From Bin75 sp965212135 (lineage in GTDB: Bacteria > Nitrospirota > Nitrospiria > Nitrospirales > UBA8639): DNA of 64,000 bases. The translations under genes were made by a program, and so were the position numbers. Position 1 is the first letter of the stretch; every line of letters begins with the position of its first letter. The stretch is from positions 248,001 to 312,000 of the forward strand of contig OZ243044.1 in assembly GCA_965212135.1 (NCBI GenBank). Direction: 5' to 3'. Positions 33,147 through 41,877 of the stretch are shown in pieces. Below the pieces are notes generated by a model. It was not told the origin of the DNA, searched no databases, and saw only the letters and a program-made list of their open reading frames with translations.

Positions 33147-33734
33147 ATGGCGTTGAAAAAAAGTGTGGCGATGAATGCTCGAACGGGACGAACGTCTGCA
33201 CGTACTCGTCGGTTCTCCCCAAGACAGGCGCTGCAACGCATTCGGCTTTTCGCGACCGACGTTGACGGGGTCCTGACCGATGGCGGCCTGTATTATTTGG
33301 ATTCGGGTGAGCAAGCTAAAAAATTTAACGTGTGGGATGGTCTTGGGTTGGCGTTGCTCAAGCAAGCCGGGCTTGTGACGGCCCTGATCACCCTGGATCA
33401 CACTCAATTAGTGCCCCTTCGGGCCGCCAAACTCGGGATTATGGAAGTTCACCAGGGCGCGCGGGACAAGCTGACGGTGTTGAAAGCACTATCGGCCAAA
33501 TATGGAATTGGACTTGAGGCCATCGCCTATATGGGGGATGATCTGAATGATTTGCCCGCTCTCCATGCGGTCGGATTTTCCGCGACGCCCGCGAATGGAC
33601 AAGCCCCGGTTCGGAAAACGGTGCGGCACGTGTGCAAAGCCAGGGGAGGCGAGGGGGCGGTTCGTGAAGTTGCCGACCTGATTTTGGCCGCTCAGGGCTT
33701 TACTCCCTGCAAGGACAAGCTGGATTTTTCCTGA
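33147..33734 (+). CDS. kdsC: KdsC-type HAD phosphatase
   Basis: HAD-superfamily phosphatase that releases inorganic phosphate from 3-deoxy-D-manno-octulosonate 8-phosphate, giving Kdo for LPS. At 195 aa it is near family length plus a basic N-terminal extension. The nucleophile aspartate is in LFATDVDGVLTDGGLYY and the late acidic motif is YMGDDLNDLPAL, with KKFNVWDGLGL between. ATGs at 33147 and 33171 are both possible. It lies divergent from lptFG and ahead of sugar-nucleotide genes. N-acylneuraminate cytidylyltransferase-type phosphatases are similar. Confidence 0.88.
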   Translation: MALKKSVAMNARTGRTSARTRRFSPRQALQRIRLFATDVDGVLTDGGLYYLDSGEQAKKFNVWDGLGLALLKQAGLVTALITLDHTQLVPLRAAKLGIMEVHQGARDKLTVLKALSAKYGIGLEAIAYMGDDLNDLPALHAVGFSATPANGQAPVRKTVRHVCKARGGEGAVREVADLILAAQGFTPCKDKLDFS

Positions 33735-33809
33735 TCCCCTCGTGTGTCCCGTCGCACATCAACCGACGTCCCGTTGCGCATCAATGACCATGCAAGCATC
33801 GGAGGATTC

Positions 33810-33833
33810 ATGTTCCACGTGAGGCACGCGTGA
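33810..33833 (+). other. Seven-codon leader ORF overlapping manC start
   Basis: GGAGG (33801-33805) precedes an ATG that opens a seven-codon frame, MFHVRHA. Its TGA overlaps the manC GTG (GTGA). It may load ribosomes for manC by coupling. Confidence 0.3.
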
Positions 33834-35287
33834 GGCAGCCACACCTGTACACCGTTATTCTTGCCGGTGGAAGCGGAACCCGCTTTTGGCCGTTAAGCCG
33901 CGAACGGTTTCCGAAGCAGTTGCTGCGGATCGTTGGCGGAGATGAGACGCTGCTTCAGCAGACGATCCGACGCGCGTTGAAAGTCGTTCCTGCCGTGCGC
34001 ACGTGTGTCGTGACCAACTATGCACAAGCCGAAGCGGTCAAGCTGCAATTGTCGGATTGGAAAGACGACCTGGCCGACAATCTTGTGCTTGAACCGCAAG
34101 GACGCAATACCGCGCCGGCTATCGGATTGGCGGCGCTTCGGTTATTGCGTCGTGATGCCAATGCGACGATGTTGGTTCTGCCGGCAGACCATATTGTCAA
34201 AGGGGATAAGCCATTCAAACAAGCCGTCTCTTTGGGAAATCAACTGGCTCAACGAGGCGCGTTGGTGACGTTTGGGATTCAGCCCGGCGCCCCCGAAACC
34301 GGGTATGGGTATATTCAGCCGAATAAGCGATCTTGTCTGGGAACTTTGGATTCGCTCTCAGGGTATGCCGTCGCACGTTTTGTGGAGAAGCCTGACGTGA
34401 AACAGGCTCGGCAATTTTTGAGGGCCGGCGGATATGTGTGGAATAGCGGAATGTTCATGTGGCGCGCCGATGCGCTGATAGAAGAATTGGCACGTCATCA
34501 GCCCGGGCTTTTGAACGGCCTTCAGGCGATTGACAGGATGATGGAAGCAGGTCAGTTGGGGAGCCGGCTTGCCAATCGCTATCAACGCCTGGAGTCGGTC
34601 TCGATTGATTGTGGTTTGATGGAACGGTCGTCGCGTGCCGCGGTGGTGCCGGTTGATTTTTTTTGGTCGGACGTTGGGACATGGAACAGTCTGGAGCACG
34701 TCGCTCCCCAGGATAAGCGGGGGAACGTGGTGACGGGAAATGTCGTCGCTCTTGATAGCGATCATTCCGTGTTGTTCGCGAACAAGCGGCTTGTCGGGGC
34801 TATCGGGCTTTCCAATATGGTGGTGGTTGATACACCCGATGCCACGCTGGTGTGTCCAAAATCACGGTCGCAAGACCTTAAATCGTTAGTGGATGTTTTG
34901 AGGAAACGGGCGGCCCCCGAGTATTTGGAACATGTGATGATTCATCGTCCTTGGGGATCGTACACGGTGCTTGAAGAAGGGCCGGGCTATAAGGTCAAAC
35001 GCATTCGCGTATTGGCCGGGCGGCGGTTGTCACTTCAACTGCATCACCAACGCAGTGAACATTGGGTGGTGATTGCGGGAACGGGTCGTGTGACCCGTGG
35101 CACGACGGTCTTCTCTGTCGGCCCGGGGGACAGTGTGGGGATTCCGAAACGCACCAAACACCGATTGGACAATCCCGGCAAAGTTCCGCTTGACATTATC
35201 GAAGTCCAAAAGGGTGTGTACGTGGGAGAAGATGATATTGTTCGGTATCACGATGATTATGGACGAAGCAAAACCCGGTTCACCTGA
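33830..35287 (+). CDS. manC: Mannose-1-phosphate guanylyltransferase / mannose-6-phosphate isomerase
   Basis: Bifunctional enzyme of GDP-mannose supply, 485 aa. The nucleotidyltransferase half starts with LAGGSGTRFWPLSRERFPKQ; VEKPDVKQARQFL and YVWNSGMFMWR follow. The C-terminal ~130 residues are the cupin isomerase domain (HRPWGSYTVLEEGPGYKVKR, then HHQRSEHWVVIAGTG). The start is GTG with GAGG just upstream. It is followed by manB after 24 bases, so together they make GDP-mannose for polysaccharide or LPS. Confidence 0.94.
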   Translation: MRQPHLYTVILAGGSGTRFWPLSRERFPKQLLRIVGGDETLLQQTIRRALKVVPAVRTCVVTNYAQAEAVKLQLSDWKDDLADNLVLEPQGRNTAPAIGLAALRLLRRDANATMLVLPADHIVKGDKPFKQAVSLGNQLAQRGALVTFGIQPGAPETGYGYIQPNKRSCLGTLDSLSGYAVARFVEKPDVKQARQFLRAGGYVWNSGMFMWRADALIEELARHQPGLLNGLQAIDRMMEAGQLGSRLANRYQRLESVSIDCGLMERSSRAAVVPVDFFWSDVGTWNSLEHVAPQDKRGNVVTGNVVALDSDHSVLFANKRLVGAIGLSNMVVVDTPDATLVCPKSRSQDLKSLVDVLRKRAAPEYLEHVMIHRPWGSYTVLEEGPGYKVKRIRVLAGRRLSLQLHHQRSEHWVVIAGTGRVTRGTTVFSVGPGDSVGIPKRTKHRLDNPGKVPLDIIEVQKGVYVGEDDIVRYHDDYGRSKTRFT

Positions 35288-35311
35288 TGGGGTTCCCAAA
35301 GGAATTGTTCC

Positions 35312-36709
35312 ATGAGCATTTTTCGTGAATATGACATTCGTGGAATCGTCGGCAAAGATTTGACGGATGCATTGGCTGAATCCATTGGCCGTGCCTATGG
35401 AACCATGGCCCAACAACGCGGTTGCCGGACGGTGGCAGTGGGACGAGATGGCCGCCTGACGTCTCGCACGCTTCGGGACCGATTGATCGCCGGTGTCACG
35501 GCCACCGGGGTGAACGTCGTGGATATCAGTGTGTGCCCAACGCCCTTATTATATTTTGCGTTGTTTGAGCTGCCCGTTGACGGCGGCGTGATGATCACCG
35601 GGAGCCATAATGCGGCCGAGTACAATGGTTTCAAAATGTGTGTGGGGCGGGCGGCTTTCTATGGCCAGGAGATTCAAGAACTCAAACGTGTCATTGACGC
35701 CAAAGCCTATGCGTCCGGAGCGGGAACGGTCTCCGAGGCGTCACTGGCCCCCCGTTACTTGCGGTATCTCAAAGACAGTTTTGCCGATGTGAACGGTCAG
35801 GGATTGCATGTGATGATTGATTGCGGAAACGGCGCCGCGAGTTTGGTGGCCAAAGAAGCCTTGGAGCAATTAGGCTGTCGTGTCACGGCGTTATACGATG
35901 ATCTTGACGGGTGTTTTCCCAACCATCATCCTGACCCGACCGTGGCCGACAATCTTCACGATCTTATCGAGGCGATGAAGACCGCTCGGGCGGATGTGGG
36001 TCTTGCGTATGACGGTGACGCCGACCGTCTTGGTGTCATTGATGAACAAGGGAACATTATATGGGGCGATCATCTGATGTTGATTTTTGCACGGGACGTC
36101 TTACGGCACAAACCCGGCAGCACGTTTATTTCCGAAGTCAAAGCCTCTCAACTTCTCTACGATGACATTCAATCGCGAGGGGGCAACGCCATCATGTGGA
36201 GGACGGGGCATTCCGTACTGAAAGACAAGATGAAGGAAGAAAATGCCGTCCTGGCCGGGGAACTGTCCGGGCACCTATTTTTTGCCGATCGTTATTTTGG
36301 CTATGACGATGCCATTTATGCCTCGTGTCGGTTGGTTGAAATTTTGTCGAAGACGTCGGAACCGCTCTCGCTGTTTCTGGCTGATTTACCCTCCACGCAG
36401 GTGACCCCGGAAATTCGCGTTGATTGTCCCGATGACGCGAAATTCCAGGTCATCGAAGCGATGCAAAACCGGATTCTGGAATTGGCGAAGCAGCCGAACG
36501 CCATGGACCCAGGTCTCACGATCCGCGATGTCGTGACGATTGATGGCGTTCGCGTTCGCTTTGATGATGGATGGGGGCTTGTTCGCGCATCCAACACGCA
36601 ACCCGTGCTGGTTCTTCGATTTGAGGCGACCTCGTCCGAACGGTTACAGGCTCTTCGTGCCTATTTGGAAAGAGAATTGGAATCCTGCCGTCAGGCCTTG
36701 CAGTTATAA
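35312..36709 (+). CDS. manB: Phosphomannomutase/phosphoglucomutase
   Basis: Interconverts hexose 6- and 1-phosphates, 465 aa. IFREYDIRGIVGKDL opens domain 1; the phosphoserine loop reads MITGSHNAAEYNGFKM, where most relatives have Pro in place of the first Ala. The metal loop AYDGDADRLGVID and the sugar-binding region GELSGHLFF are intact, and the C-terminal phosphate site is VRASNTQPVLVLRFEA. AAAGGA lies before the ATG. It works with manC upstream to make mannose-1-phosphate. Confidence 0.94.
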   Translation: MSIFREYDIRGIVGKDLTDALAESIGRAYGTMAQQRGCRTVAVGRDGRLTSRTLRDRLIAGVTATGVNVVDISVCPTPLLYFALFELPVDGGVMITGSHNAAEYNGFKMCVGRAAFYGQEIQELKRVIDAKAYASGAGTVSEASLAPRYLRYLKDSFADVNGQGLHVMIDCGNGAASLVAKEALEQLGCRVTALYDDLDGCFPNHHPDPTVADNLHDLIEAMKTARADVGLAYDGDADRLGVIDEQGNIIWGDHLMLIFARDVLRHKPGSTFISEVKASQLLYDDIQSRGGNAIMWRTGHSVLKDKMKEENAVLAGELSGHLFFADRYFGYDDAIYASCRLVEILSKTSEPLSLFLADLPSTQVTPEIRVDCPDDAKFQVIEAMQNRILELAKQPNAMDPGLTIRDVVTIDGVRVRFDDGWGLVRASNTQPVLVLRFEATSSERLQALRAYLERELESCRQALQL

Positions 36710-36829
36710 AGCCGCGACTTCCTCGCTTCATCAGCTGTTTCTTCCCCTCGGCATTCAATGGCCATGGACGCAGTGAAAGGCTCGAAAGGCCGTTGATGAC
36801 CGTGCCTGTGTTTTGATGATGGTGTGGTG

Positions 36830-36835
36830 TAGAAT
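36830..36835 (+). promoter_or_regulatory. Possible -10 box of the DUF3108 gene
   Basis: TAGAAT ends six bases before the ATG at 36842; no good -35 is visible at the normal distance. Confidence 0.25.
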
Positions 36836-36841
36836 TCGGGA

Positions 36842-37612
36842 ATGCGTTCCACGTCTGTTCGGCGAAAGCAGTCCGGCATTGGCATGACGGTCTGCGGAAT
36901 CTTCTCGGCGCTATTCGTTGGATTATGCCTTGCCACTGCTGTGCATGCCGGTCAAGTGACGGAGCATCATCGCTACACCATTTCCCTGTGGGGCATTCCG
37001 GCGGGGAAGGCGACGATGAACGTTGAGGAACTGGTTTCGGAAGATGGGCAGTGGCTTCGACGGTTGGTGACCACGGCTCAATCCAATGATTTTATTTCTT
37101 TCTTCTTTCCCGTGAGAAATTATGCGGCTTCTCTCATTGATCCCCGAAGCCTGCTGCCTCAACGGTTGTTTTTTCAACGTCGGGAAGGCAATCGCCATGA
37201 AGAATTTGACGTGACATTTGATCATGTCGCCAATCAGGTGAGGCTTCTGAAGGATGGCAAACCTTCTGTCCATTCCATTGTTCCGGGCACACACGATATT
37301 TTGTCGTGTTTATATTTCTTGAGAGCCATGCCCGACCTTGACCCGGGCTCTTCCGTTCAGGTGAACGTTCATCATGATCGGAAAAATTATTCGGTGGAAG
37401 TCAGCGTGGAAGACATTGAATGGATTCGCGGCCCATGGGGAACCGTCGAAGCGATTCGTCTGTTGGCCCGCATGCCGTTTCGCGGGATTTTTTTAAACGA
37501 AGGCCACATCAGATTTTGGCTGACGAATACCAAAGATCGGATTCCTGTGATGATGGAAGCCCGTGTGATTGTCGGGTCGGTGCGAGCGTTGCTTGCAGGA
37601 TGGAGGCCGTAA
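36842..37612 (+). CDS. DUF3108 secreted protein
   Basis: 256 aa with an N-terminal signal segment (GIFSALFVGLCLATAVHAG). The mature protein reads YTISLWGIPAGKATM, then NDFISFFFPVRNYAASLIDP and GTHDILSCLYFLRAMP, the characteristic run of DUF3108, a beta-rich periplasmic family of unknown role. It follows manB by 132 bases and precedes fructose bisphosphatase. There is no clear function; an envelope role is a guess from location. Confidence 0.85.
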   Translation: MRSTSVRRKQSGIGMTVCGIFSALFVGLCLATAVHAGQVTEHHRYTISLWGIPAGKATMNVEELVSEDGQWLRRLVTTAQSNDFISFFFPVRNYAASLIDPRSLLPQRLFFQRREGNRHEEFDVTFDHVANQVRLLKDGKPSVHSIVPGTHDILSCLYFLRAMPDLDPGSSVQVNVHHDRKNYSVEVSVEDIEWIRGPWGTVEAIRLLARMPFRGIFLNEGHIRFWLTNTKDRIPVMMEARVIVGSVRALLAGWRP

Positions 37613-37645
37613 CACAAATCGCCTCGACTTTTTGGACAAAGGGCT

Positions 37646-37651
37646 TATAAT
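37646..37651 (+). promoter_or_regulatory. Possible -10 box for fructose-1,6-bisphosphatase
   Basis: Perfect TATAAT (37646-37651), 37 bases before the chosen ATG. The -35 region is weak (CTCGAC at 37623-37628, spacer 17). Confidence 0.4.
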
Positions 37652-37688
37652 GCGGCTCAGGCCGCGTGAAAAGCCCGTTTCGATTCCC

Positions 37689-38663
37689 ATGATTTCCTTA
37701 ACTCGCCACATTCTTGAACGGCAACGATGCCATCCCGAAGACTTGGGAGCATTGTCCGCCATGATGACCCGGATTGCCCTGAGCGGGAAGCTGATTGCCC
37801 GAGAGTTGAGCCAGGCGGGGCTTCTTGGCACGCTTGGAACGACCGGTGCGACCAACGTTCATGGCGAGCAAGTCCAAAAATTGGATGAACGAGCGAATCA
37901 GACCTTTGTGGGCGTTTTGCAAGAGAGCGACATGGTGCGGATCGTGATCTCTGAGGAAATGGAAGAGCCCCTGGTCGTGGCTCAGGCTCAGCGGTCGGGA
38001 ACCTATGCCGTGTTCCTGGACCCGTTGGACGGCTCCTCCAATATTGACGTCAACGCACCGCTGGGTTCGATTTTTTCCATTCATCGCCTGGACGCTTCTG
38101 GCAATTTTCTCAAAGCGGGCAGGGAGCAGGTGGCCGGCGGGTATCTCTTATATGGAGCCAGCACCATGCTCGTGTATACGTGTGGGGACGGGGTGCATCA
38201 ATTTACGCTTGATTCCACGGCAGGGGAATTTTTCTTGTCCGGCTCACAGATTCAAATTTCGCCACGAGGGACAATCTATAGCGTCAATACAGGCAATACA
38301 CATAAGTGGCTGAACGGTATTAAAAATGCCGTAGATTATTTTCAAGGGTTTGATGAGGAAACCGGACGACCCTATGCCTCCAGGTATACCGGATGTCTTG
38401 TGGCTGACGTGCATCGGGTCCTTTGGAAGGGAGGGGTCTACCTGTACCCGGGCGAAGAGAAAAAGCCGGAGGGAAAACTTCGTTTGATGTACGAAGCGGC
38501 TCCTTTAAGTTTCGTGGTTGAACAGGCGGGAGGAATGGGCAGTACCGGGGTGGAACGGATTGCGACCATTCAGCCCAGGACGCCCCATCAATGTATTCCG
38601 CTTATTATCGGCAGTCGTGAAGACGTAGAAACCGTCGAGCGATTTCTGAAGAATGAAGGATAA
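37689..38663 (+). CDS. fbp: Class I fructose-1,6-bisphosphatase
   Basis: Gluconeogenic or Calvin-type phosphatase, 324 aa. The metal site is VFLDPLDGSSNIDVNAPLGS, preceded by VISEEMEEP. SVNTGNTHKWLNG and GRPYASRYTGCLVADVHRVL are substrate motifs of class I. The C-terminal YEAAPLSFVVEQAGG is conserved. I start at MISLTRHILERQR, the usual family start; ATGs further upstream (37650) would overlap the TATAAT box. Confidence 0.94.
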   Translation: MISLTRHILERQRCHPEDLGALSAMMTRIALSGKLIARELSQAGLLGTLGTTGATNVHGEQVQKLDERANQTFVGVLQESDMVRIVISEEMEEPLVVAQAQRSGTYAVFLDPLDGSSNIDVNAPLGSIFSIHRLDASGNFLKAGREQVAGGYLLYGASTMLVYTCGDGVHQFTLDSTAGEFFLSGSQIQISPRGTIYSVNTGNTHKWLNGIKNAVDYFQGFDEETGRPYASRYTGCLVADVHRVLWKGGVYLYPGEEKKPEGKLRLMYEAAPLSFVVEQAGGMGSTGVERIATIQPRTPHQCIPLIIGSREDVETVERFLKNEG

Positions 38664-38743
38664 CGCCGGATGAACTGTTCAGTCGGTCATGGTCAGAAGC
38701 AGATTCGTCTGTGTGAAACACATGCAACACTGAAAGAATCGGC

Positions 38744-39775
38744 ATGATTTTGAGAACCGTTTTTTTTATCATCAGTATTCTGTTCGGACTCACGATAGGA
38801 TCTCTCACGGGAGAAAGGCAGCCGCACTATGCGGTAGCCGGAGCGATTGTTGCGATCCTGCTCAGTGGAATGATGGTGTCCGTGGAACGTTCCTTGTGGC
38901 GGCTTCCGGCCCGCATGACCGTGGGTGGAGGAGTCGGCCTGGGTCTCGGGGTGGCGCTCTCGGGCCTGCTCATTGTTGCGATGAGTGCTCTCTTTCCACG
39001 GCCATCCATGATAGCCCAAGGTGCTGCGTTAGCCACGTTCTTGATTTTTCCTTATCTCGGACTGATCGTGGGCGTTCGGTATGGAGAAGGAGGTCACAGA
39101 ACTGACAAGACCGCTACGACTGAATTGAACCCCGAGGAACGACCTCCGGCTCTGAAATTGCTGGATACCAGTGTGATCATTGACGGGCGGATTGCCGAGC
39201 TTTGTGAAACCGGGTTTCTGGAGGGAACGTTCATCGTTCCTCAATTTATTTTGCAAGAATTGCAGCATATTGCCGATTCAACTGATTCGCTGATGCGCGC
39301 GCGGGGTCGTCGGGGGCTGGATATTCTCAATCATGTTCAAAGTAATCATAAAGTCGAGATCCGCATTGTTGAAGACGATTTTCCGCACGTGAAGGAAGTT
39401 GATGCCAAGTTGGTGGAATTAGGCAAGAAGCTGGATGCCAAAATTTTGACCAACGATTTCAATCTTAACAAAGTTGCCGTGTTGCAGGGCGTGCAAGTGC
39501 TGAATATTAATGAGTTATCCAACGCGCTGAAGCCGGCCGTCCTTCCCGGCGAAACCATCCGGGTCTTTGTGTTGAAAGAAGGAAAGGAGGCCGGTCAGGG
39601 CGTGGCGTATCTGGATGATGGGACGATGGTTGTCGTTGATCATGCGAAACGATGGATTGGCAAAAATGTGGATGGGATTGTGACCAGCGTTTTGCAGACG
39701 AGCGCCGGCAGGATGATTTTTACCCGTCTGAAAGACCCGACCGACCAGGATGTGTTGAGTTTCTCCCGTGGATAA
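38744..39775 (+). CDS. Membrane PIN/TRAM-domain protein (YacL type)
   Basis: 343 aa in three parts: about four transmembrane helices (1-110), a PIN nuclease-like domain opening LLDTSVIIDGRIAEL with further acidic residues in KILTNDFNLNKVA, and a C-terminal TRAM domain (EGKEAGQGVAYLDDGTMVVV). This is the YacL-type integral membrane PIN family, which may be an RNase but whose substrate is unsettled. ispD overlaps its end, so the two are coupled. Confidence 0.92.
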   Translation: MILRTVFFIISILFGLTIGSLTGERQPHYAVAGAIVAILLSGMMVSVERSLWRLPARMTVGGGVGLGLGVALSGLLIVAMSALFPRPSMIAQGAALATFLIFPYLGLIVGVRYGEGGHRTDKTATTELNPEERPPALKLLDTSVIIDGRIAELCETGFLEGTFIVPQFILQELQHIADSTDSLMRARGRRGLDILNHVQSNHKVEIRIVEDDFPHVKEVDAKLVELGKKLDAKILTNDFNLNKVAVLQGVQVLNINELSNALKPAVLPGETIRVFVLKEGKEAGQGVAYLDDGTMVVVDHAKRWIGKNVDGIVTSVLQTSAGRMIFTRLKDPTDQDVLSFSRG

Positions 39776-40478
39776 ACTGGTCGCCGCGGTGGTGCCGGCC
39801 GGAGGGCGTGGGGCTCGGATGCAGAGCCATGTCCCCAAGCAGTTTCTTCAATTAGGCGACGTTCCGTTGCTCGTATATGCCCTTCGGGTGTTGGAGTCCA
39901 GTCAAACCATTGGTGAAATCGTGATGGTTGTTCCCAAGGATGATGTGCCCTATTGTCAGGACACGCTTGTGCCCCGGTTTGCCTTTTCAAAAATCAGTCA
40001 AGTGGTGAGTGGCGGGGCGCGACGGCAAGATTCAGTATGGAACGGGTTGCAAGCGGTTGATACCCGCACCGAGATCGTGTTGGTCCATGATGCGGTCCGG
40101 CCGTTCGTGACGGAAATGATGGTGCAAGCCGTGGTTGATCGTGCCAGAACCCATGAGGCTGCCGCCGTGGCCGTTCCCATTCGCGACACGGTGAAACAGG
40201 TGGCTCCGGACGGAATGATTGAAGCCACGCTTGATCGTCGGCGCCTCTGGTTGGCCCAGACGCCGCAGGCTTTCAAAATCGAGTTGTTACGGAACGCGCA
40301 CCGGTTTGGTCAACAGACCGATGTTGAGGCGACGGATGACGCCTTTTTGGTCGAGCGATTCGGTCATCCGGTCTCCGTTGTGAACGGGAGCGCGTCCAAT
40401 CTTAAAATTACTCGTCCTGAAGACCTGATAATGGGCGAAGCAATTTTATCCGCTCAAATGCATTATCCTTCCTCGTAA
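39768..40478 (+). CDS. ispD: 2-C-methyl-D-erythritol 4-phosphate cytidylyltransferase
   Basis: Third enzyme of the MEP isoprenoid route, 236 aa. VVPAGGRGARMQSHVPKQFL is the nucleotide-binding loop, and VHDAVRPFVTEMMV and QTPQAFKIELL are conserved. It starts with GTG, overlapping the PIN/TRAM gene by eight bases. ispF follows after 84 bases, an arrangement common for this pathway. The isoprenoid products may feed the squalene synthase further along. Confidence 0.95.
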   Translation: MDKLVAAVVPAGGRGARMQSHVPKQFLQLGDVPLLVYALRVLESSQTIGEIVMVVPKDDVPYCQDTLVPRFAFSKISQVVSGGARRQDSVWNGLQAVDTRTEIVLVHDAVRPFVTEMMVQAVVDRARTHEAAAVAVPIRDTVKQVAPDGMIEATLDRRRLWLAQTPQAFKIELLRNAHRFGQQTDVEATDDAFLVERFGHPVSVVNGSASNLKITRPEDLIMGEAILSAQMHYPSS

Positions 40479-40562
40479 CAAATTTTTCTCTTTTCACTGC
40501 GTGGTCGTTTCCTGTATCTTCACTTGGTCCGGTCGTGTGAAGAGAACGGGGCAAGGCGACAG

Positions 40563-41060
40563 ATGCGCATCGGGATTGGGTACGACATTCATCCACTCAA
40601 AGCGGGAAGACCGCTTATTCTGGGCGGGATTCACATTCCGCATACCCATGGGCTGGATGGCCATTCAGACGCCGACGTGCTGACGCATGCCGTCTGTGAC
40701 GCGCTGTTGGGGGCGATGGGGGCAGGGGATTTAGGCCGGTATTACCCCAGCGATGACCCCCAATTTGCCAATATGAGCAGTTTGGAGATGCTACGGGGCG
40801 TGCAGGCCAAACTTGCAGAACGAGGGTTTTGTCTTGTGAATCTGGATGCGGTGACCGTCGCGCAAGCGCCTCGCATGGGAGGCTATGTGGCGGAGATGGG
40901 GAGGCAGTTGGCCGCCGTCTTGCTGGTTGATTCGTCGCTCGTGCACGTCAAAGTCAAAAGCCACGATGCTCTCGGGGCGCTTGGAAGACAAGAGGGAATT
41001 GCGGCCCAAGCCGTGTGTCTTATTGCTCACAGGAAATCGGATGATTGTGCGGTAGTATGA
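40563..41060 (+). CDS. ispF: 2-C-methyl-D-erythritol 2,4-cyclodiphosphate synthase
   Basis: MEP-pathway cyclase, 165 aa. It begins MRIGIGYDIHPL, with the metal-binding Asp and His, followed by DGHSDADVLTHAVCDALLGA and DIG-type PSDDPQF. The C-terminal HVKVKSHDALGALGRQEGI matches the family. The ATG is preceded by GGGGCAAGG. It follows ispD. Confidence 0.95.
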   Translation: MRIGIGYDIHPLKAGRPLILGGIHIPHTHGLDGHSDADVLTHAVCDALLGAMGAGDLGRYYPSDDPQFANMSSLEMLRGVQAKLAERGFCLVNLDAVTVAQAPRMGGYVAEMGRQLAAVLLVDSSLVHVKVKSHDALGALGRQEGIAAQAVCLIAHRKSDDCAVV

Positions 41061-41076
41061 TCGGATGCCATGCACC

Positions 41077-41718
41077 ATGATTCGACAAGATCTGCAAGCT
41101 GTCTTTGACCGGGATCCTGCCGCCCGAACCACGCTGGAGGTTTTCTTAACCTATGCGGGGTTTCAGGCCTTGCTGGCCCATCGGTTGGCTCACCGATTGT
41201 GGAAGATGAAGTTTCGATTATTCGCCCGCATGATTGCGCAGCTTGCCCGTTGGGTCACGGGCGTGGAAATTCATCCCGGAGCCGTGATTGGGCATGGGTT
41301 TTTCATTGATCATGGGATGGGTGTGGTGATTGGAGAGACGGCGGAAATCGGTGATTATGTCACGCTGTTTCAAGGGGTGACCCTGGGCGGGACGGGAAAA
41401 GAGAAAGGGAAGCGACATCCGACGTTGGGGAACCACGTGGTGGCCGGTTCCGGGGCCAAAGTCCTGGGGGATATTCGAATCGGAGACTCCGTAAAAATCG
41501 GAGCCAATTCGGTGGTCTTGCGTTCCGTCCCGTCCAATTCTACGGTCATTGGTATTCCAGGTCGCGTCATCAAGTCGGTGGGCGTTCGCGTGCCTGCAGA
41601 GGCCATGGATCACGCGAATATCCCTGACCCGATTACAGAACGGTTTGAAGCCATGGAGCGAGAAATGATTGACCTGCGAAAAAAACTTGAACGTGCGGAA
41701 GGCCAGTCAATGAGATAG
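41077..41718 (+). CDS. cysE: Serine O-acetyltransferase
   Basis: Makes O-acetylserine for cysteine synthesis, 213 aa (short EpsC-like form). MIRQDLQAVFDRDPAARTTL is the family start, so ATG 41077 is used, although ATG 41065 is also in frame. The hexapeptide helix includes HPGAVIGHGFFIDHGMGVVI with the catalytic histidine and TLFQGVTLGGTGKEKGKRHP. The tail is helical and charged. It lies 24 kb from the cysteine synthase of the sulfur-carrier operon. Whether its product feeds that enzyme is open. Confidence 0.93.
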   Translation: MIRQDLQAVFDRDPAARTTLEVFLTYAGFQALLAHRLAHRLWKMKFRLFARMIAQLARWVTGVEIHPGAVIGHGFFIDHGMGVVIGETAEIGDYVTLFQGVTLGGTGKEKGKRHPTLGNHVVAGSGAKVLGDIRIGDSVKIGANSVVLRSVPSNSTVIGIPGRVIKSVGVRVPAEAMDHANIPDPITERFEAMEREMIDLRKKLERAEGQSMR

Positions 41719-41738
41719 ACTCCGAACGAGACAAACGT

Positions 41739-41768
41739 ATTGAATCAATCTCCATTCAATCCTATACT
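41739..41768 (+). promoter_or_regulatory. fba promoter with inverted-repeat operator
   Basis: TTGAAT (41740-41745), 17-base spacer and TATACT (41763-41768). A perfect seven-base inverted repeat ATTGAAT-N8-ATTCAAT (41739-41745 and 41754-41760) lies over the -35 box and spacer, where a repressor would block polymerase. Confidence 0.55.
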
Positions 41769-41877
41769 GGCTTTGTCAATCCGTTCATTTGCGTGATGAT
41801 GTCCGGCGCGGGCGCGGCTCTTCGTGTTTTGAGACGAAGGTTCGCGCGGGGGTGAATACATACAGGAGGAATCGCTT

